A program made the position numbers and the translations under genes. DNA of 64,000 nt from Lodderomyces elongisporus (lineage: Eukaryota > Ascomycota > Pichiomycetes > Serinales > Debaryomycetaceae), in NCBI RefSeq assembly GCF_030384665.1, contig NC_083678.1, forward strand, positions 496,001 to 560,000. Direction: 5' to 3'. The notes below the pieces were generated by a model. The model made no database searches. It had not been told where the DNA came from and saw only the letters and a program-made list of their open reading frames with translations. Each line of letters begins with the position of its first letter. Within the stretch, counting starts at the first letter, position 1. Shown one piece after another: positions 55,100 through 64,000 of the stretch.

Positions 55100-55456
55100 T
55101 AAAAAAGAAATTTATAACTCATAATTACACAAAAGTAGTATAAGCGAGATACATCTTACTGTGACTGCCTGAGTGACAGCAGCAACAGCAGCATTTAACT
55201 ATATACAAATAAAAAATAAAATAAAAAGAAGAAAAGGAAATTTACAAAGTGGCACAGTGGCAAAAAAAAATAGAATATACATAGAAATTAGGAGAGTGTA
55301 TCTGTTTGTTAGTATGTATGTATGTCGTGTAACCCTTTTTCAGAGTCATATTACTGAGTATTGCTCTATGGCCCACGAGATTTCATATTTTATGTATTTT
55401 TATTTTTTGTAGAATTTTAAACTACACGGGGGGGATTCCCACATGGACATGGCAAA

Positions 55457-55466
55457 TATATAAATA
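55457..55466 (+). promoter_or_regulatory. TATA box of the 85-aa GPI gene
   Basis: TATATAAATA about 145 bp upstream of the ATG at 55610. It is followed by pyrimidine-rich DNA with CTTTCTTCC and a T-rich stretch, a layout typical of highly expressed yeast genes. Confidence 0.65.
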
Positions 55467-55609
55467 CAGGCACAAATCTCCCTTTTTCAATCTCTAAACT
55501 TTCTTCCTATTTCCTTTTCCTCTTTTCTTTTTTTTCGCCTTAGAAATCCATCACTCGTTGAATTACATACTAATTCCTAATTTATAAAGCACACACTTAA
55601 ATATTCATA

Positions 55610-55867
55610 ATGCAATTCACTCAAGTCCTTGTTTCATTGGCCCTTGCTGGTTCAATCCAAGCTAAATTCCACAACACCACCTCAGGTGCTGCTGTATCCA
55701 ACTCCACTGCTGGTGGTGCTGGTGCTTCTAACTCCACTGCTGGTGGTGCTGGTGCCTCCAACTCCACTTCAGGTGGTTCAGGCTCATCCAACGCTGGTGT
55801 TGTTGCCAACGCTAACGTCTACGGTGGTGCTGCTTTGGCTGCTGCTGCCATTGCTTTGTTGTACTAA
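55610..55867 (+). CDS. Tiny (85 aa) GPI-anchored cell-wall protein with NSTAGGAGAS repeats
   Basis: Predicted surface protein; I recognise no named orthologue. It has a signal peptide (1-18, MQFTQVLVSLALAGSIQA). The mature region is only about 40 residues, dominated by a 10-residue repeat N-S-T-A-G-G-A-G-A-S with an N-glycosylation sequon in each copy (NTT, NST, NST, NST). A Ser/Asn/Gly omega region (SSNAGVV) and a hydrophobic Ala-rich tail ending at the last codon (GGAALAAAAIALLY) follow. Codon use is extremely biased (GGT, GCT, AAC, TCC), implying strong expression. Composition and order match the 149-aa protein at 8516, so the two are probably family members. A good TATA box lies about 145 bp upstream. 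Confidence 0.85.
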   Translation: MQFTQVLVSLALAGSIQAKFHNTTSGAAVSNSTAGGAGASNSTAGGAGASNSTSGGSGSSNAGVVANANVYGGAALAAAAIALLY

Positions 55868-58418
55868 ATTTAGAATAAGAAAAAAAAAAAGAAGTACAGC
55901 TAAGACTGAATTTTCAAACTTTTTTTTTATTATTATTATTATTCATTTTCTACAATTGACCAAATTTCCATCCACCCTTTTCCATTTTTAAATGACTAGA
56001 AAGAGATTGACCTCACAAGAAAAGTACATTGAACAAATGGAAGGAAGAAATGTTGAGCATTTACTATCATCCTCCTCACACACACACACACACACCCTCC
56101 CCATCTTTTTTATATTGTATTATAAAGTTTAATTTTTTTTTTTACATATAAATCCTTTTTTAATTTTTTTTTTACCATCATTAATTTACAAAGCATCAAA
56201 AAGAAATAGAACTTGGTTTTATTATACAGACAGGCACACTTTTTCCTCCAAAAAAATGAAGAAATAAAGCTAATAATATCTTTTACAACAACAGATTTTC
56301 TTTCTTCTTTTTTTGGTGGACGGATTAAAATATATACATTTTTGTTTAATTTTTTACTTTTATCAATATATATATATTTACATACATATATATTATTACA
56401 CTGCCACTAAGGAAGTTACACAACTCACCTTGGCCTTAATTACAATTTATTTAATCTTTTTTTTTTTTAGTTTAGAAACTTAATACAATCTGTTTTTTTA
56501 GCTTTTTCTTTTTTTTTTACCAATGTCTTTAACCCCTATGTTAACCAGTGATGTTCACTCCATTTAACGATTTGTAATCGTCTCGAAAAGTTTGCACACC
56601 TGCTCCTCTCCCTTCCCTTCCCCTAAAAATAAAACAAAATTATGACCATAGGAATAGGAACAAAGCTGCGGAAGTAATGGCAAAAAAGAAAAAAAAAATA
56701 AATATATAAAAAAATAGAATTTAAACATTACGAAAATAGTACTTAAAATGAAAAAAAAAATAGAGAGTTGTTGCACAAAAATAAAGCTCACGAGGCGGAC
56801 CTTGCCCTCCCCTCCAAAAAAAAAAGGCGCAGTTTCTATACACACCTAAATATATATATATAAATAGATCAATGTACAGAGACACCACCAGCAACTAACC
56901 AACTACCGTATAACTTATATCCGAATAATCCACAATCACGTTGTTCTTCACTTTGGAATACACAATGCTACAAGTAAGTAACAATAATCTCAGTTTGTGG
57001 GTGATTGATGTTGTAGTACTATTATTACTTTTCTCTTTTTTACAACTTTTTTCACGTGTCTCTCATTCTCATTCTCTCTTTTTAATCATTAATTCTCCTA
57101 TTCATACTCAAGCACAGTGAATGTGTGGCTTAGCGCAATTGGCAAACCATCCAAAAGGTAAAAATAAAAATAAAAGAGAATGTTTCCCTTTTGGGTAATT
57201 TAATCAGGTGCTCAAACGAAACAAAATGATTCCAGACAAATAATAAAAAAAATAAAAACATTGCCACAATATCCGAAATACAACACAATTAAAAGAGAGA
57301 CAAGATTTTTATAAAAATAAAAAACAACAAAATATTTGCAACACAATTCTTGCAAGACCCTATATTTCCCACACATTCCATTAACAAGCTTCAACACAGA
57401 ACAGAGCAGCCAAACTCTTTAGTGCCAAGATCACATTGCTCAAGCTTTTTTTTTACAACCATCACCTGCCATCACCAAAAAATAAAGTTGAATTAAATAA
57501 CTTGACCTTTTTGATAAATGTTTGTAGAAAAAAAAAGAACAGAACAAAAAAATTAAGAGGAAATAGGGAATCTACATCCACAAGAAAGGTTTTTGATTTA
57601 ACTATTAGGGTGCTGCAAAAGTTCAATTTCGATCTAATAACTAACACTACTAGGACTTGAGTTCTCGCTAAACATTTAACGGCATTTGTCTAGTCCAACA
57701 CACTCCTGCTTTTTGTTGTTTTATCTTCTTTTCTTCCTTCTATTTTTTTTTTTTTTTAATCACTTGTTTTTGACCAGTTGTTGAAGAGCTCATTAGTATA
57801 GAAACTTTGTAACACCACGAGGCTTATCTCCCGAGCTATACTTTCCACATTGCACCAAGTTTCAACACACGAAAATCAAATAAATAAATATAAGTTAGTG
57901 TAGCTTATACATCCAGCAACAACAGCAACAGGAACAACAACGTGGCCAGTCAGTGAATCACACCAGCTCATTGTAAACTTGGTAAATTATTAACACTAAC
58001 CAAGAAAAAAACAATATAAGGAATGGTGAAAAAAAATTAGAAAAAATCACAACTGGATTATCAAGTACTATATTGGAACACGATAGATTGTATGAAAATG
58101 ATCAGCAAAATTGCGTAATTTATAATGCATTGGTTAATATTGTAGATACTGTGAACACCAAACTTTTTCGTATCCAAATCCTCAATGGAACAACAACTGA
58201 AGAACCAAAATACAAACGCAAACAATTGTGAAAAGAATTTCATGACAATGAACAAAAAACAAAATGAATCACTCGTGGCTCATCTGGCAAGTTCTCAAGT
58301 GCCATTTCTCCCAGTATTCCATGACATCCTTTATACTTGAACTAATCTTCTCTATCTTTCTTCCCTCACACTCTTCTCCACTCTTTCACCTCCTCTCCCC
58401 CCTCCTTATCAAGTCCAT
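55868..58418. other. 2.55 kb gene-free region between convergent genes
   Basis: Converging flanks need no promoter here, yet 2.5 kb carries no credible gene. Contents: poly-A/T tracts, ATT repeats (55929-55942), a CA run (56078-56094), TA runs (56366-56373, 56388-56393, 56851-56862) and an ATGCTACAA-GTAAGT sequence near 56966-56980 that could be a tiny exon plus donor but lacks a clear acceptor and second exon. A TAGCGCAATTGG string near 57132 resembles a tRNA A box but no B box or cloverleaf follows. Confidence 0.6.
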
Positions 58419-59006
58419 CTAAAACACATCTGGCAACCTCTCGACAACATACGAGTGTGCACCAACACTCAACAATGGCACACCAGGGACTTTTCTAATC
58501 CTTCGTTTCAAATCAGCATCATTGGTAGCCACAATATAACACTTGTGCTGCATCACTCTATTCACCAAACAGTCATCGGCATATGTACCTGCATGAGAAC
58601 ACTTTAGTCTAGTAATCCTAGGATCCTTGGCCAACTTCAAAGCAATACGATACTTTGACCCGAGCTTCTCCAACTCAGCCATCACACAATCGGTGATTAT
58701 TGGTATACATTTCGCCATTAAACAATCCATTAACCCACGGATAATATCAATCTTCTTTTGAATAGAAAAATTTATAAAATTTGTATCTATAAGCACTTGG
58801 TACGGTGGCTTTATCGCATCGTTGAACTTGAAAAACAACGCAGACGATACTTGCGGCACATGATGCGTAAGTTCAGGATCATCCTTTTTACTACCGCTGG
58901 CAGAATTGGCATCTTTTAAACCATTCTTATTTGCAAGACGAGGATCTTTCTTGGATAATGTACGCTTCACTGCAGCAAACTTTCTTGTCTTTTTAGCCTT
59001 TCCCAT
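58419..59006 (-). CDS. FCF1: Fcf1/Utp24, PIN-domain nuclease of the SSU processome
   Basis: Essential nucleolar endonuclease of the 90S pre-ribosome that cleaves pre-rRNA at sites A1 and A2. The start is the ATG at 59006 ([20 protein letters not shown]), giving 195 aa (S. cerevisiae 189); the longer frame upstream lacks conservation. The basic N-terminus leads to the PIN domain (about 70-195): [20 protein letters not shown] with the first catalytic Asp, then [32 protein letters not shown] and [16 protein letters not shown] with the later acidic residues. A PAC box at 59205-59212 and an RRPE-like element are in its promoter, consistent with ribosome-biogenesis control. Confidence 0.97.
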   Translation of the reverse strand: MGKAKKTRKFAAVKRTLSKKDPRLANKNGLKDANSASGSKKDDPELTHHVPQVSSALFFKFNDAIKPPYQVLIDTNFINFSIQKKIDIIRGLMDCLMAKCIPIITDCVMAELEKLGSKYRIALKLAKDPRITRLKCSHAGTYADDCLVNRVMQHKCYIVATNDADLKRRIRKVPGVPLLSVGAHSYVVERLPDVF

Positions 59007-59676
59007 TGATAAAGTTTGTTTTATAAAATAACCACTGATTGGTTTGTAATGAGGCAGAAAAGAAATGGAAATGGGAAAATTGAAAGAAAAAAATAAATGA
59101 AAAAAATGAAATTTGGAAAACAACGATATGAAACCAGTGCTGTAATCGTTAAATCGTGGTAAAACAATGATAAAGTAGGTTATGTTTTATCTGAATCTGC
59201 CCACGCGATGAGTACTCGATACCCTCTCTAGATTTATTTTTTTTTTAATGTTTTTTTTTAAAATTTTCTGAGTGAGAAATCTTTTTTGGCAAGTGCAAAT
59301 TCCTTCATTCCTGCTCTTGCACTACCACATGTGTTATGCTTTTGTTTATTACCAAGATGTTATAAACATTTATGCAAAGGTTTATCGGAATCATTGAAAA
59401 AGCCAAAAGTAAAATTCTAAAGAGATGACAATTGCCTTCTTCATAGATACTCTGTATAACATCTGGAAGTAATAGATAAAGGTGATTTTCAAAATTATTA
59501 TGGTCGTTTCAATAAACACTTTGGTTTTTGGGTAAAATAAACCGTTTTACACTATTATTACCACAGATAAGTATATACATATATATGTATATACTAAGTA
59601 AAAAGTTTTGATTCTTTTAATTTAAAATTTTTTTAATAAAAAAAATATACACAACAAATTAAGTAAACCATAATCG
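59007..59676 (-). other. FCF1 promoter / phosphoesterase terminator
   Basis: About 670 bp. Near FCF1 it holds the PAC box (59205-59212) and an RRPE-like TAAAATTTTC (59259-59268) within T-rich DNA. The other end carries TATACATATATATGTATATAC (about 59573-59594) and A/T runs suited to 3'-end formation of the phosphoesterase gene. No gene is seen. Confidence 0.65.
59205..59212. promoter_or_regulatory. PAC box GCGATGAG in FCF1 promoter
   Basis: Exact PAC core about 200 bp upstream of the FCF1 start, with an RRPE-like AAAATTTTC 45 bp further away. The PAC plus RRPE pair is the known signature of fungal ribosome-biogenesis genes, matching the Fcf1 function. Confidence 0.75.
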
Positions 59677-61812
59677 TTAAATTTTTTTAGCACCGGTAAA
59701 TAGGGTTATATCTTTTACAATATTCCGATCATCAACATTCTGTTTTTTAGGCTTGATCTGCTTGTTCTTCTTAGTAGCTCCATCAGCTGCAATTGCATTA
59801 TTTTGATCATTTGTTTCTTCAACATTCTTTTCCTCGTTTTCTTGCTCTCCTTGATCAGAGACTTGATCAGAGACTTGGTCCGAGACTTGGTCCGAGACTT
59901 GGCCGGCATTGTCATTATTGGCTTCATTTTGACTCTTGTCATCAACATTTTTTGGAATTTCCTCAGCATCTTTGGAGCCTTCAGTATTGTCAGTATTCTC
60001 AGATTTTTGCTCAGCCTCGGGAGTATTTTGATCATCAACAAATAATGGCTCGTCATCCTTAATCTCATAAATCAATTGATAGTCAAATGGCGATTTATCA
60101 TCCTCCTTCCTCTTCCAGCTGAGCACTCTCTTTGCCTTAAAGTCAACTTCAAACAACCTCAACTTTCGTACATAACGCTCATCGAGCATTGTAGTACCAG
60201 AATCACCAGTAATGGCATTGTAGCAAAGCCATATGCTCTTTCCAGGATCATTATCTTCTCCTGCAACCAAGCCTTGCCCACTCTTTTTGGGCACTTCGGA
60301 CAATATACATGCATCATTCTCATGCTCGTGGCCAACAGAAACAACATGGTATCCACAATTCAAAATATCATCATGGAATTTGGTATTGGTATTCGTTTCC
60401 AAAGGATGCTTCTCATTATAAGTACCAATAATCTTAAAAACACCAACTGGTCGAAACTGTGGAATTGGATAATGGAAAAACATCAACTTGTAAGCTGGTG
60501 GCACACCATCGCTGCTTTCCTCGTGGTGGTAGTTCTTTAACCTATAAAGATAATTGATTTGCGTATTATCAATCTGCTTATTTTGTGAGTCAAGCACTGT
60601 AAGTTCAACACTCTGGCCGTATTCTTGTTCATTGGTAATCTTAAAATCATAATTGGTTAAACCGGAAACAGTTCTTTTCACATCATCCTTGGGTACAGTG
60701 TTTAAGCATCCTGGTAAACTTGCAAAAAACTCTAAAATCGACTCCTTTTCTTCTGCATCCACAATCTCATCTCCAAACGTGTAAACAAATTTGACCTTTG
60801 CAGCAAAAATGGGTTGCAAACTTTTCAAGATAACCGACTTGTAATCCAATGACCTTTTTGGGTCAAACAAGTCACCAGTAATAACAACGATATCTGGTTG
60901 CTCTTGTTTAAGTGAGGCTTCAACAAACTTCAAAGTCTTTAAATCACTAGATTTGCAATCTTCACCAAGAGAGTTACATTTACCCAAATCTTGTCCAAAA
61001 TGCAAATCCGAGAGTTGCATAATCTTAAATTTGGTCTGATCAGTATAAAGTTGTTGTCCCGCTGAATCTGATTGTGCTTCTTCTTTTTCCTTTTGTTCCT
61101 TGATAAGATCAATTACATCAGCATTACTTAATTTGGCAACAGACAAAATAGGGTGGATCCTTTCTTTCTTGGACAAGTGTAGTGTTTGATGAAACTGTCT
61201 CGAGTCAACAAGGTCATTGCTTCCAAATAGTATATCAACTGCTCTAACCACGGGCTGGTCTTGTTTAATTGGGTTTTCAGTGTTTGTAATAGCCATCTTT
61301 TTGTAAAATCTGTAAATCTCATTACTACCACCATCATCATTGTCATTGTTCTTTTTACCTCCCTTGGTCTTTGCTTTACCCATCCCTTTACTTTCAACAA
61401 CTTCGTAGCCCGGACGTGCCTCAAGAGAGATATCTGCGATATACCTCGTTGTTTCTTCAAATTTGGACATCTTGACAATGAGGTAATAGTCAAAATCGTA
61501 AATCCATTTCTCTTCTTCGATATGGCGATTCAATGGTGGAGTGAGCTTAACGAATCCTGGAGGGATATCCTTATCACAATTCACCTGTGTCTGGTATCTT
61601 CTGCATTTGAACAATTGCAAATCAGTGACAATGTAGTTATCTGAGAGAGTTATTCGTTGTAAATCAATGTGTTGATGGAGTAGCTCGGATTGTGTGGGGA
61701 GAGTATGCGACTGAACAATCCTATTATGGATGGTGGAGTATGCAAATATGATAAATAAGGATAGTAGAATTGAACTGAGGAGTTTTGTATAATGCCTATT
61801 AATCTTCATCAT
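59677..61812 (-). CDS. DCR2/SIA1-family metallophosphoesterase with degenerate GNH motif
   Basis: Calcineurin-like phosphoesterase of the Dcr2/Sia1 family; Dcr2 is a secretory-pathway or membrane phosphatase acting on Sic1 and Ire1. The first ATG is at 61812 (MMKINRHYTKLLSSILLSLF), 711 aa. It has a single N-terminal signal anchor (about 11-28). Catalytic motifs: MQLSDLHFGQ (D-x-H), VITGDLFDPKR (GDxxD), FFHYPIPQ and VSVGHEHENDA (GHxH). The expected GNH[DE] motif reads FGDEIVD, so Asn and His are lost and activity may be altered. The C-terminal 130 residues are acidic low complexity with a DQVS tandem repeat. Family is secure; choosing between Dcr2 and Sia1 is not. Confidence 0.85.
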   Translation of the reverse strand: MMKINRHYTKLLSSILLSLFIIFAYSTIHNRIVQSHTLPTQSELLHQHIDLQRITLSDNYIVTDLQLFKCRRYQTQVNCDKDIPPGFVKLTPPLNRHIEEEKWIYDFDYYLIVKMSKFEETTRYIADISLEARPGYEVVESKGMGKAKTKGGKKNNDNDDGGSNEIYRFYKKMAITNTENPIKQDQPVVRAVDILFGSNDLVDSRQFHQTLHLSKKERIHPILSVAKLSNADVIDLIKEQKEKEEAQSDSAGQQLYTDQTKFKIMQLSDLHFGQDLGKCNSLGEDCKSSDLKTLKFVEASLKQEQPDIVVITGDLFDPKRSLDYKSVILKSLQPIFAAKVKFVYTFGDEIVDAEEKESILEFFASLPGCLNTVPKDDVKRTVSGLTNYDFKITNEQEYGQSVELTVLDSQNKQIDNTQINYLYRLKNYHHEESSDGVPPAYKLMFFHYPIPQFRPVGVFKIIGTYNEKHPLETNTNTKFHDDILNCGYHVVSVGHEHENDACILSEVPKKSGQGLVAGEDNDPGKSIWLCYNAITGDSGTTMLDERYVRKLRLFEVDFKAKRVLSWKRKEDDKSPFDYQLIYEIKDDEPLFVDDQNTPEAEQKSENTDNTEGSKDAEEIPKNVDDKSQNEANNDNAGQVSDQVSDQVSDQVSDQGEQENEEKNVEETNDQNNAIAADGATKKNKQIKPKKQNVDDRNIVKDITLFTGAKKI
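59851..59903 (-). repeat. In-frame DQVS repeat in phosphoesterase tail
   Basis: Tandem 12-bp units on the plus strand (GAGACTTGATCA/GAGACTTGGTCC) encoding Asp-Gln-Val-Ser. In-frame, in the acidic tail. Confidence 0.85.
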
Positions 61813-62260
61813 GACAGATTTTGGAGAAGGGAAGAATGAACAGGAAAGGTGGGGGTAGGTAAATAGGTATTTTTGATATAGATTCAAAGAGGAAAAAAAA
61901 GAATTGGCTTGCGTGTTTGATCTCCTTTATATATATATATATATATTGGTTGTTGTTGTTGTTGTTGTTAGGGTTATTTCAGTTAAAATGTAAATTATTA
62001 TCACCAAAATAGAGATAGTGATATATCTTCTACTGACTCCAAATGAATATCTCTTGACTACTACCAAAGGCGGGACATAGCCATTTTGGCTAAATGATGG
62101 ATCTACACTGGCTCTTTATATATATATATATATATATATGGAGGTTTACATTTGGCTAACTTTTCATGTATCTACTTGTAAATCTGAAGACGTAAAATGA
62201 AAAAAAAAATATATATATATAAAAAGGACAGCAGGCTTTTATTCATACACAATACGGATG

Positions 62261-62335
62261 CAAGTTGAAGTACAAGTACAAGTACAAGTACAACTTGAAG
62301 TTGAAGTTGAAGTTGAAGTTGAAGTACAAGCACAA
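62261..62335. repeat. AAGTAC / GAAGTT hexanucleotide array
   Basis: About four AAGTAC units then five GAAGTT units, flanked by ACTTG-containing sequence. Non-coding. It is not the GGATGT-containing telomeric repeat type of Candida. Confidence 0.85.
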
Positions 62336-63064
62336 CTTGTGTATTGTTATGCAATGCATTCTATAATACGTGCCTACGCCTATTGTTGAGTATTTCAAGT
62401 TATGCCACTTTTCTTTTTCTCTTTCTCTCTCTATATTTGAGAAATTCGACAGATGGAGTTAATTTGATACTGAAATTGGACTAAGCTGAGTAAACCAAAA
62501 AGAAGAAAAAGGGAATGGGAAGACAACTTCGGAAGTAATCGTCTATGAAGAGACACGTCTGTGTGTCTGTGTGTCTGTGTGTCTGTATGTCTTCTTTTGT
62601 TTGTGCAAGTGCGTTTGTGTGTGTGTCTGTTTGTTTATAGACAAAACAATGCCACTATTATTACATGGGGCAAAGGCTGTTTCTAACCAACCACTGCAAT
62701 GATAAGCAAAATCAGGCAAGTGAAAAAAAAAATCAGAACAGTTTAAACCAAATCTAAACTGGATTAATTAACAGTTTGTTTCTTCTTCTTCCACTTCTCA
62801 ACTAACTTTATACACCCACACATTCGCTAACAGAGCTCAGCCTCAGTCTATATCCTGGATATTTGAACTAATTGTGACTGACACGTGGCGCAATTTAAAA
62901 AAAGAAGAAGGGACACCTCCAACAATTATCATGATAAGCAGAACCAACAATATCAAACCAAAAAGAAAAAAGAAAAAAATTAAAAAATTAAAATCAGTAC
63001 ATCGACGACGCGATTTTATGCACCAACGACCCTTCCTTCCATTCTTAACTGCAGTCAGCAAAAA

Positions 63065-63116
63065 CAGTAAAATAAAACAGTAAAATAAAACAGTAAAATA
63101 AAACAGTAAAATAAAA
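63065..63116. repeat. 13-bp tandem repeat, 4 copies
   Basis: Four CAGTAAAATAAAA units in a row, non-coding. Confidence 0.92.
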
Positions 63117-64000
63117 CAAACAATAAAACAAACAATTTTAAATTCATCTATGCAAAAAAGAGAAAAGCAGAAACAAACATAAACATGAACATGAACATAA
63201 ACATCAGCTAACAAAGCAAATTACCTAACTCCATTGTTTCTTTTTTATTTTGCATTACATACAACTAATTCAATGGCTTACTCTATTTGCCAAACTCATC
63301 TTCATTAAGTTGACGATGAAAAAAAAAAAAAAAAAAGAAAAACATACAAAGGAAAAAGGCAAAAGATTAAATTAAAGCCAAAATTTAAAAGGTAGAGGAA
63401 GAGAGTATTGCGAGTCCAAATTAGAAACCTTTTGAAGGAGTAGTCTAGAACCACAATAATTTCAATTGTTATTTCCTCTAACCAACAAACTTTCATTGAT
63501 TCTTTCAATTGTTTCTAACCTTATTGTCCTTATTGTATTTACTCGTTCAACGGGATTTTTTATTACGAATATTTACTTTCCCCAAAAGAAGAAGAAGAAA
63601 AAGAAAGAAAGAATGAAAGAAAGGAGATGATGATTTTACTCGGAGACACGGCCATGTATGAATGGTTAATTACCCGCCTTAGACAAATTTGATGAGCACT
63701 TACACAAACGCTATGGTGTAACTTTTTGTATATATATATCTATACATACAGTACACAGTACACTCAATGAATGAGAAAGCTTTGATCCAAATTGTATTAC
63801 AAAAACAGATATAGAACTAGGATCCTAAAACAAAGTGAATATAGTGAGCATAGAGATGCACATTTTACAATAAAAGAACCGGGAAACGTTGACAAGAATA
63901 CTGTTGATAAAAGAAAGAAAACTTACATTTGTAGTCTAAGACCAAATCCTGAACCCCAATATATATATATATATATATATATATGTATACCAAAATCTTA

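Larger units (their letters stand above)
50071..55609. other. 5.5 kb gene-free region between PAR32-like and the 85-aa GPI gene
   Basis: No ORF of convincing protein character; frames are short and compositional. Observed elements: CT-rich and A/T runs; CCCCT/AGGGG-type runs (51838, 53885, 54876, 55424); a G-quadruplex motif (53885-53901); two nearby GTTAGTA elements (near 52684 and 52745); TTATATTATA repeats (53442-53463); GAGAGA (54081-54102); a 36-bp perfect palindrome (55064-55099); and a TATA box (55457-55466). It could hold long-range regulatory DNA, unannotated ncRNA, an origin or a centromere; the sequence alone does not decide. Confidence 0.6.
61813..64000. other. Gene-free right end with microsatellites
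   Basis: The first few hundred bp should hold the phosphoesterase promoter; no gene is visible up to the window edge. Repeats: TA (61928-61946), GTT (61948-61968), TA (62118-62139), AAGTAC/GAAGTT hexamers (62261-62335), GTCTGTGT (62562-62588), four copies of a 13-bp CAGTAAAATAAAA (63065-63116), CATAAA/CATGAA-type (63176-63204), GAA/GAAA (63585-63615) and TA (63959-63983). Confidence 0.6.

Noticed and set aside
56966..56980. ATGCTACAA-GTAAGT as a 9-nt first exon
   Set aside because: No branch point, acceptor or coding second exon found downstream before the FCF1 region.
57125..57200. TAGCGCAATTGG string resembling a tRNA A box
   Set aside because: No GGTTCRANNCC B box follows within tRNA distance and no acceptor or anticodon stem can be drawn.
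62261..62335. Hexanucleotide array considered as telomeric repeat
   Set aside because: Unit is 6 bp without the GGATGT-containing 23-25 bp structure of Candida-type telomeres; it lies internal to the window.
1..64000. CRISPR arrays, transposons, LTRs and viral remnants
   Set aside because: All direct repeats seen are short tandem arrays without spacers; no integrase, reverse transcriptase or LTR-like structure was read in any frame.

Overview
This window is nuclear DNA from an ascomycete yeast of the CTG-Ser clade, most likely near Lodderomyces elongisporus or the Candida parapsilosis group. Protein similarity, nearly intronless genes, one intron with textbook yeast splice signals (GTATGT and TACTAAC), A/T-rich intergenic DNA and frequent homopolymers and microsatellites all point to budding yeast. 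CTG codons are very rare in conserved genes. One in FAS1 sits where S. cerevisiae Fas1, as I recall it, has a small residue, which fits CTG read as serine. The species call is inference. I saw no tRNA, rRNA, transposon or CRISPR array.

Layout. 0-6 kb: VPS4 (minus strand, C-terminus cut by the window edge), SAP30, CUE1 and CAC2. 6-14 kb: two long spacers flank a small GPI-anchored wall protein gene (8.5 kb) and NUC1 (10 kb). 13.8-20 kb: FAS1, the largest gene, with an N-terminal polyglutamine insertion. 20-31 kb: VIP1, SRP1, a mitochondrial TMEM223/MRX15-like gene and a universal-stress-protein-domain gene. 31-40 kb: an AIG1/FAR-17a family membrane protein, MRPL38, MTR10, GUK1 and RCF1 (spliced). 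41-50 kb: an exomer cargo adaptor of the Chs6/Bch1/Bud7 family, TAF9, THI80, COX24 (mS38), HAM1 and a PAR32-like gene. 50-58.4 kb: a gene desert of about 8.3 kb whose only convincing ORF is a second small GPI-type protein of 85 aa. 58.4-62 kb: FCF1 and a DCR2/SIA1-family metallophosphoesterase with a degenerate catalytic motif. 62-64 kb: no convincing gene.

The genes form no pathway cluster, as expected for a yeast chromosome arm. They are mostly single-copy housekeeping genes: endosomal sorting, histone deacetylase and chromatin assembly, fatty acid synthesis, inositol pyrophosphate signalling, nuclear import, mitochondrial translation and respiration, nucleotide metabolism and ribosome biogenesis. 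I see no unambiguous novel system. The points most worth a second look are:
- the gene desert around the 85-aa wall protein
- the paired low-complexity GPI proteins
- a possible dual-targeted guanylate kinase
- the loss of the GNH motif in the phosphoesterase
- Cac2 C-terminal motifs for Asf1 and possibly PCNA
- a histidine tract inside a USP nucleotide loop
- G-quadruplex-forming tracts upstream of FAS1 and of the second GPI gene.
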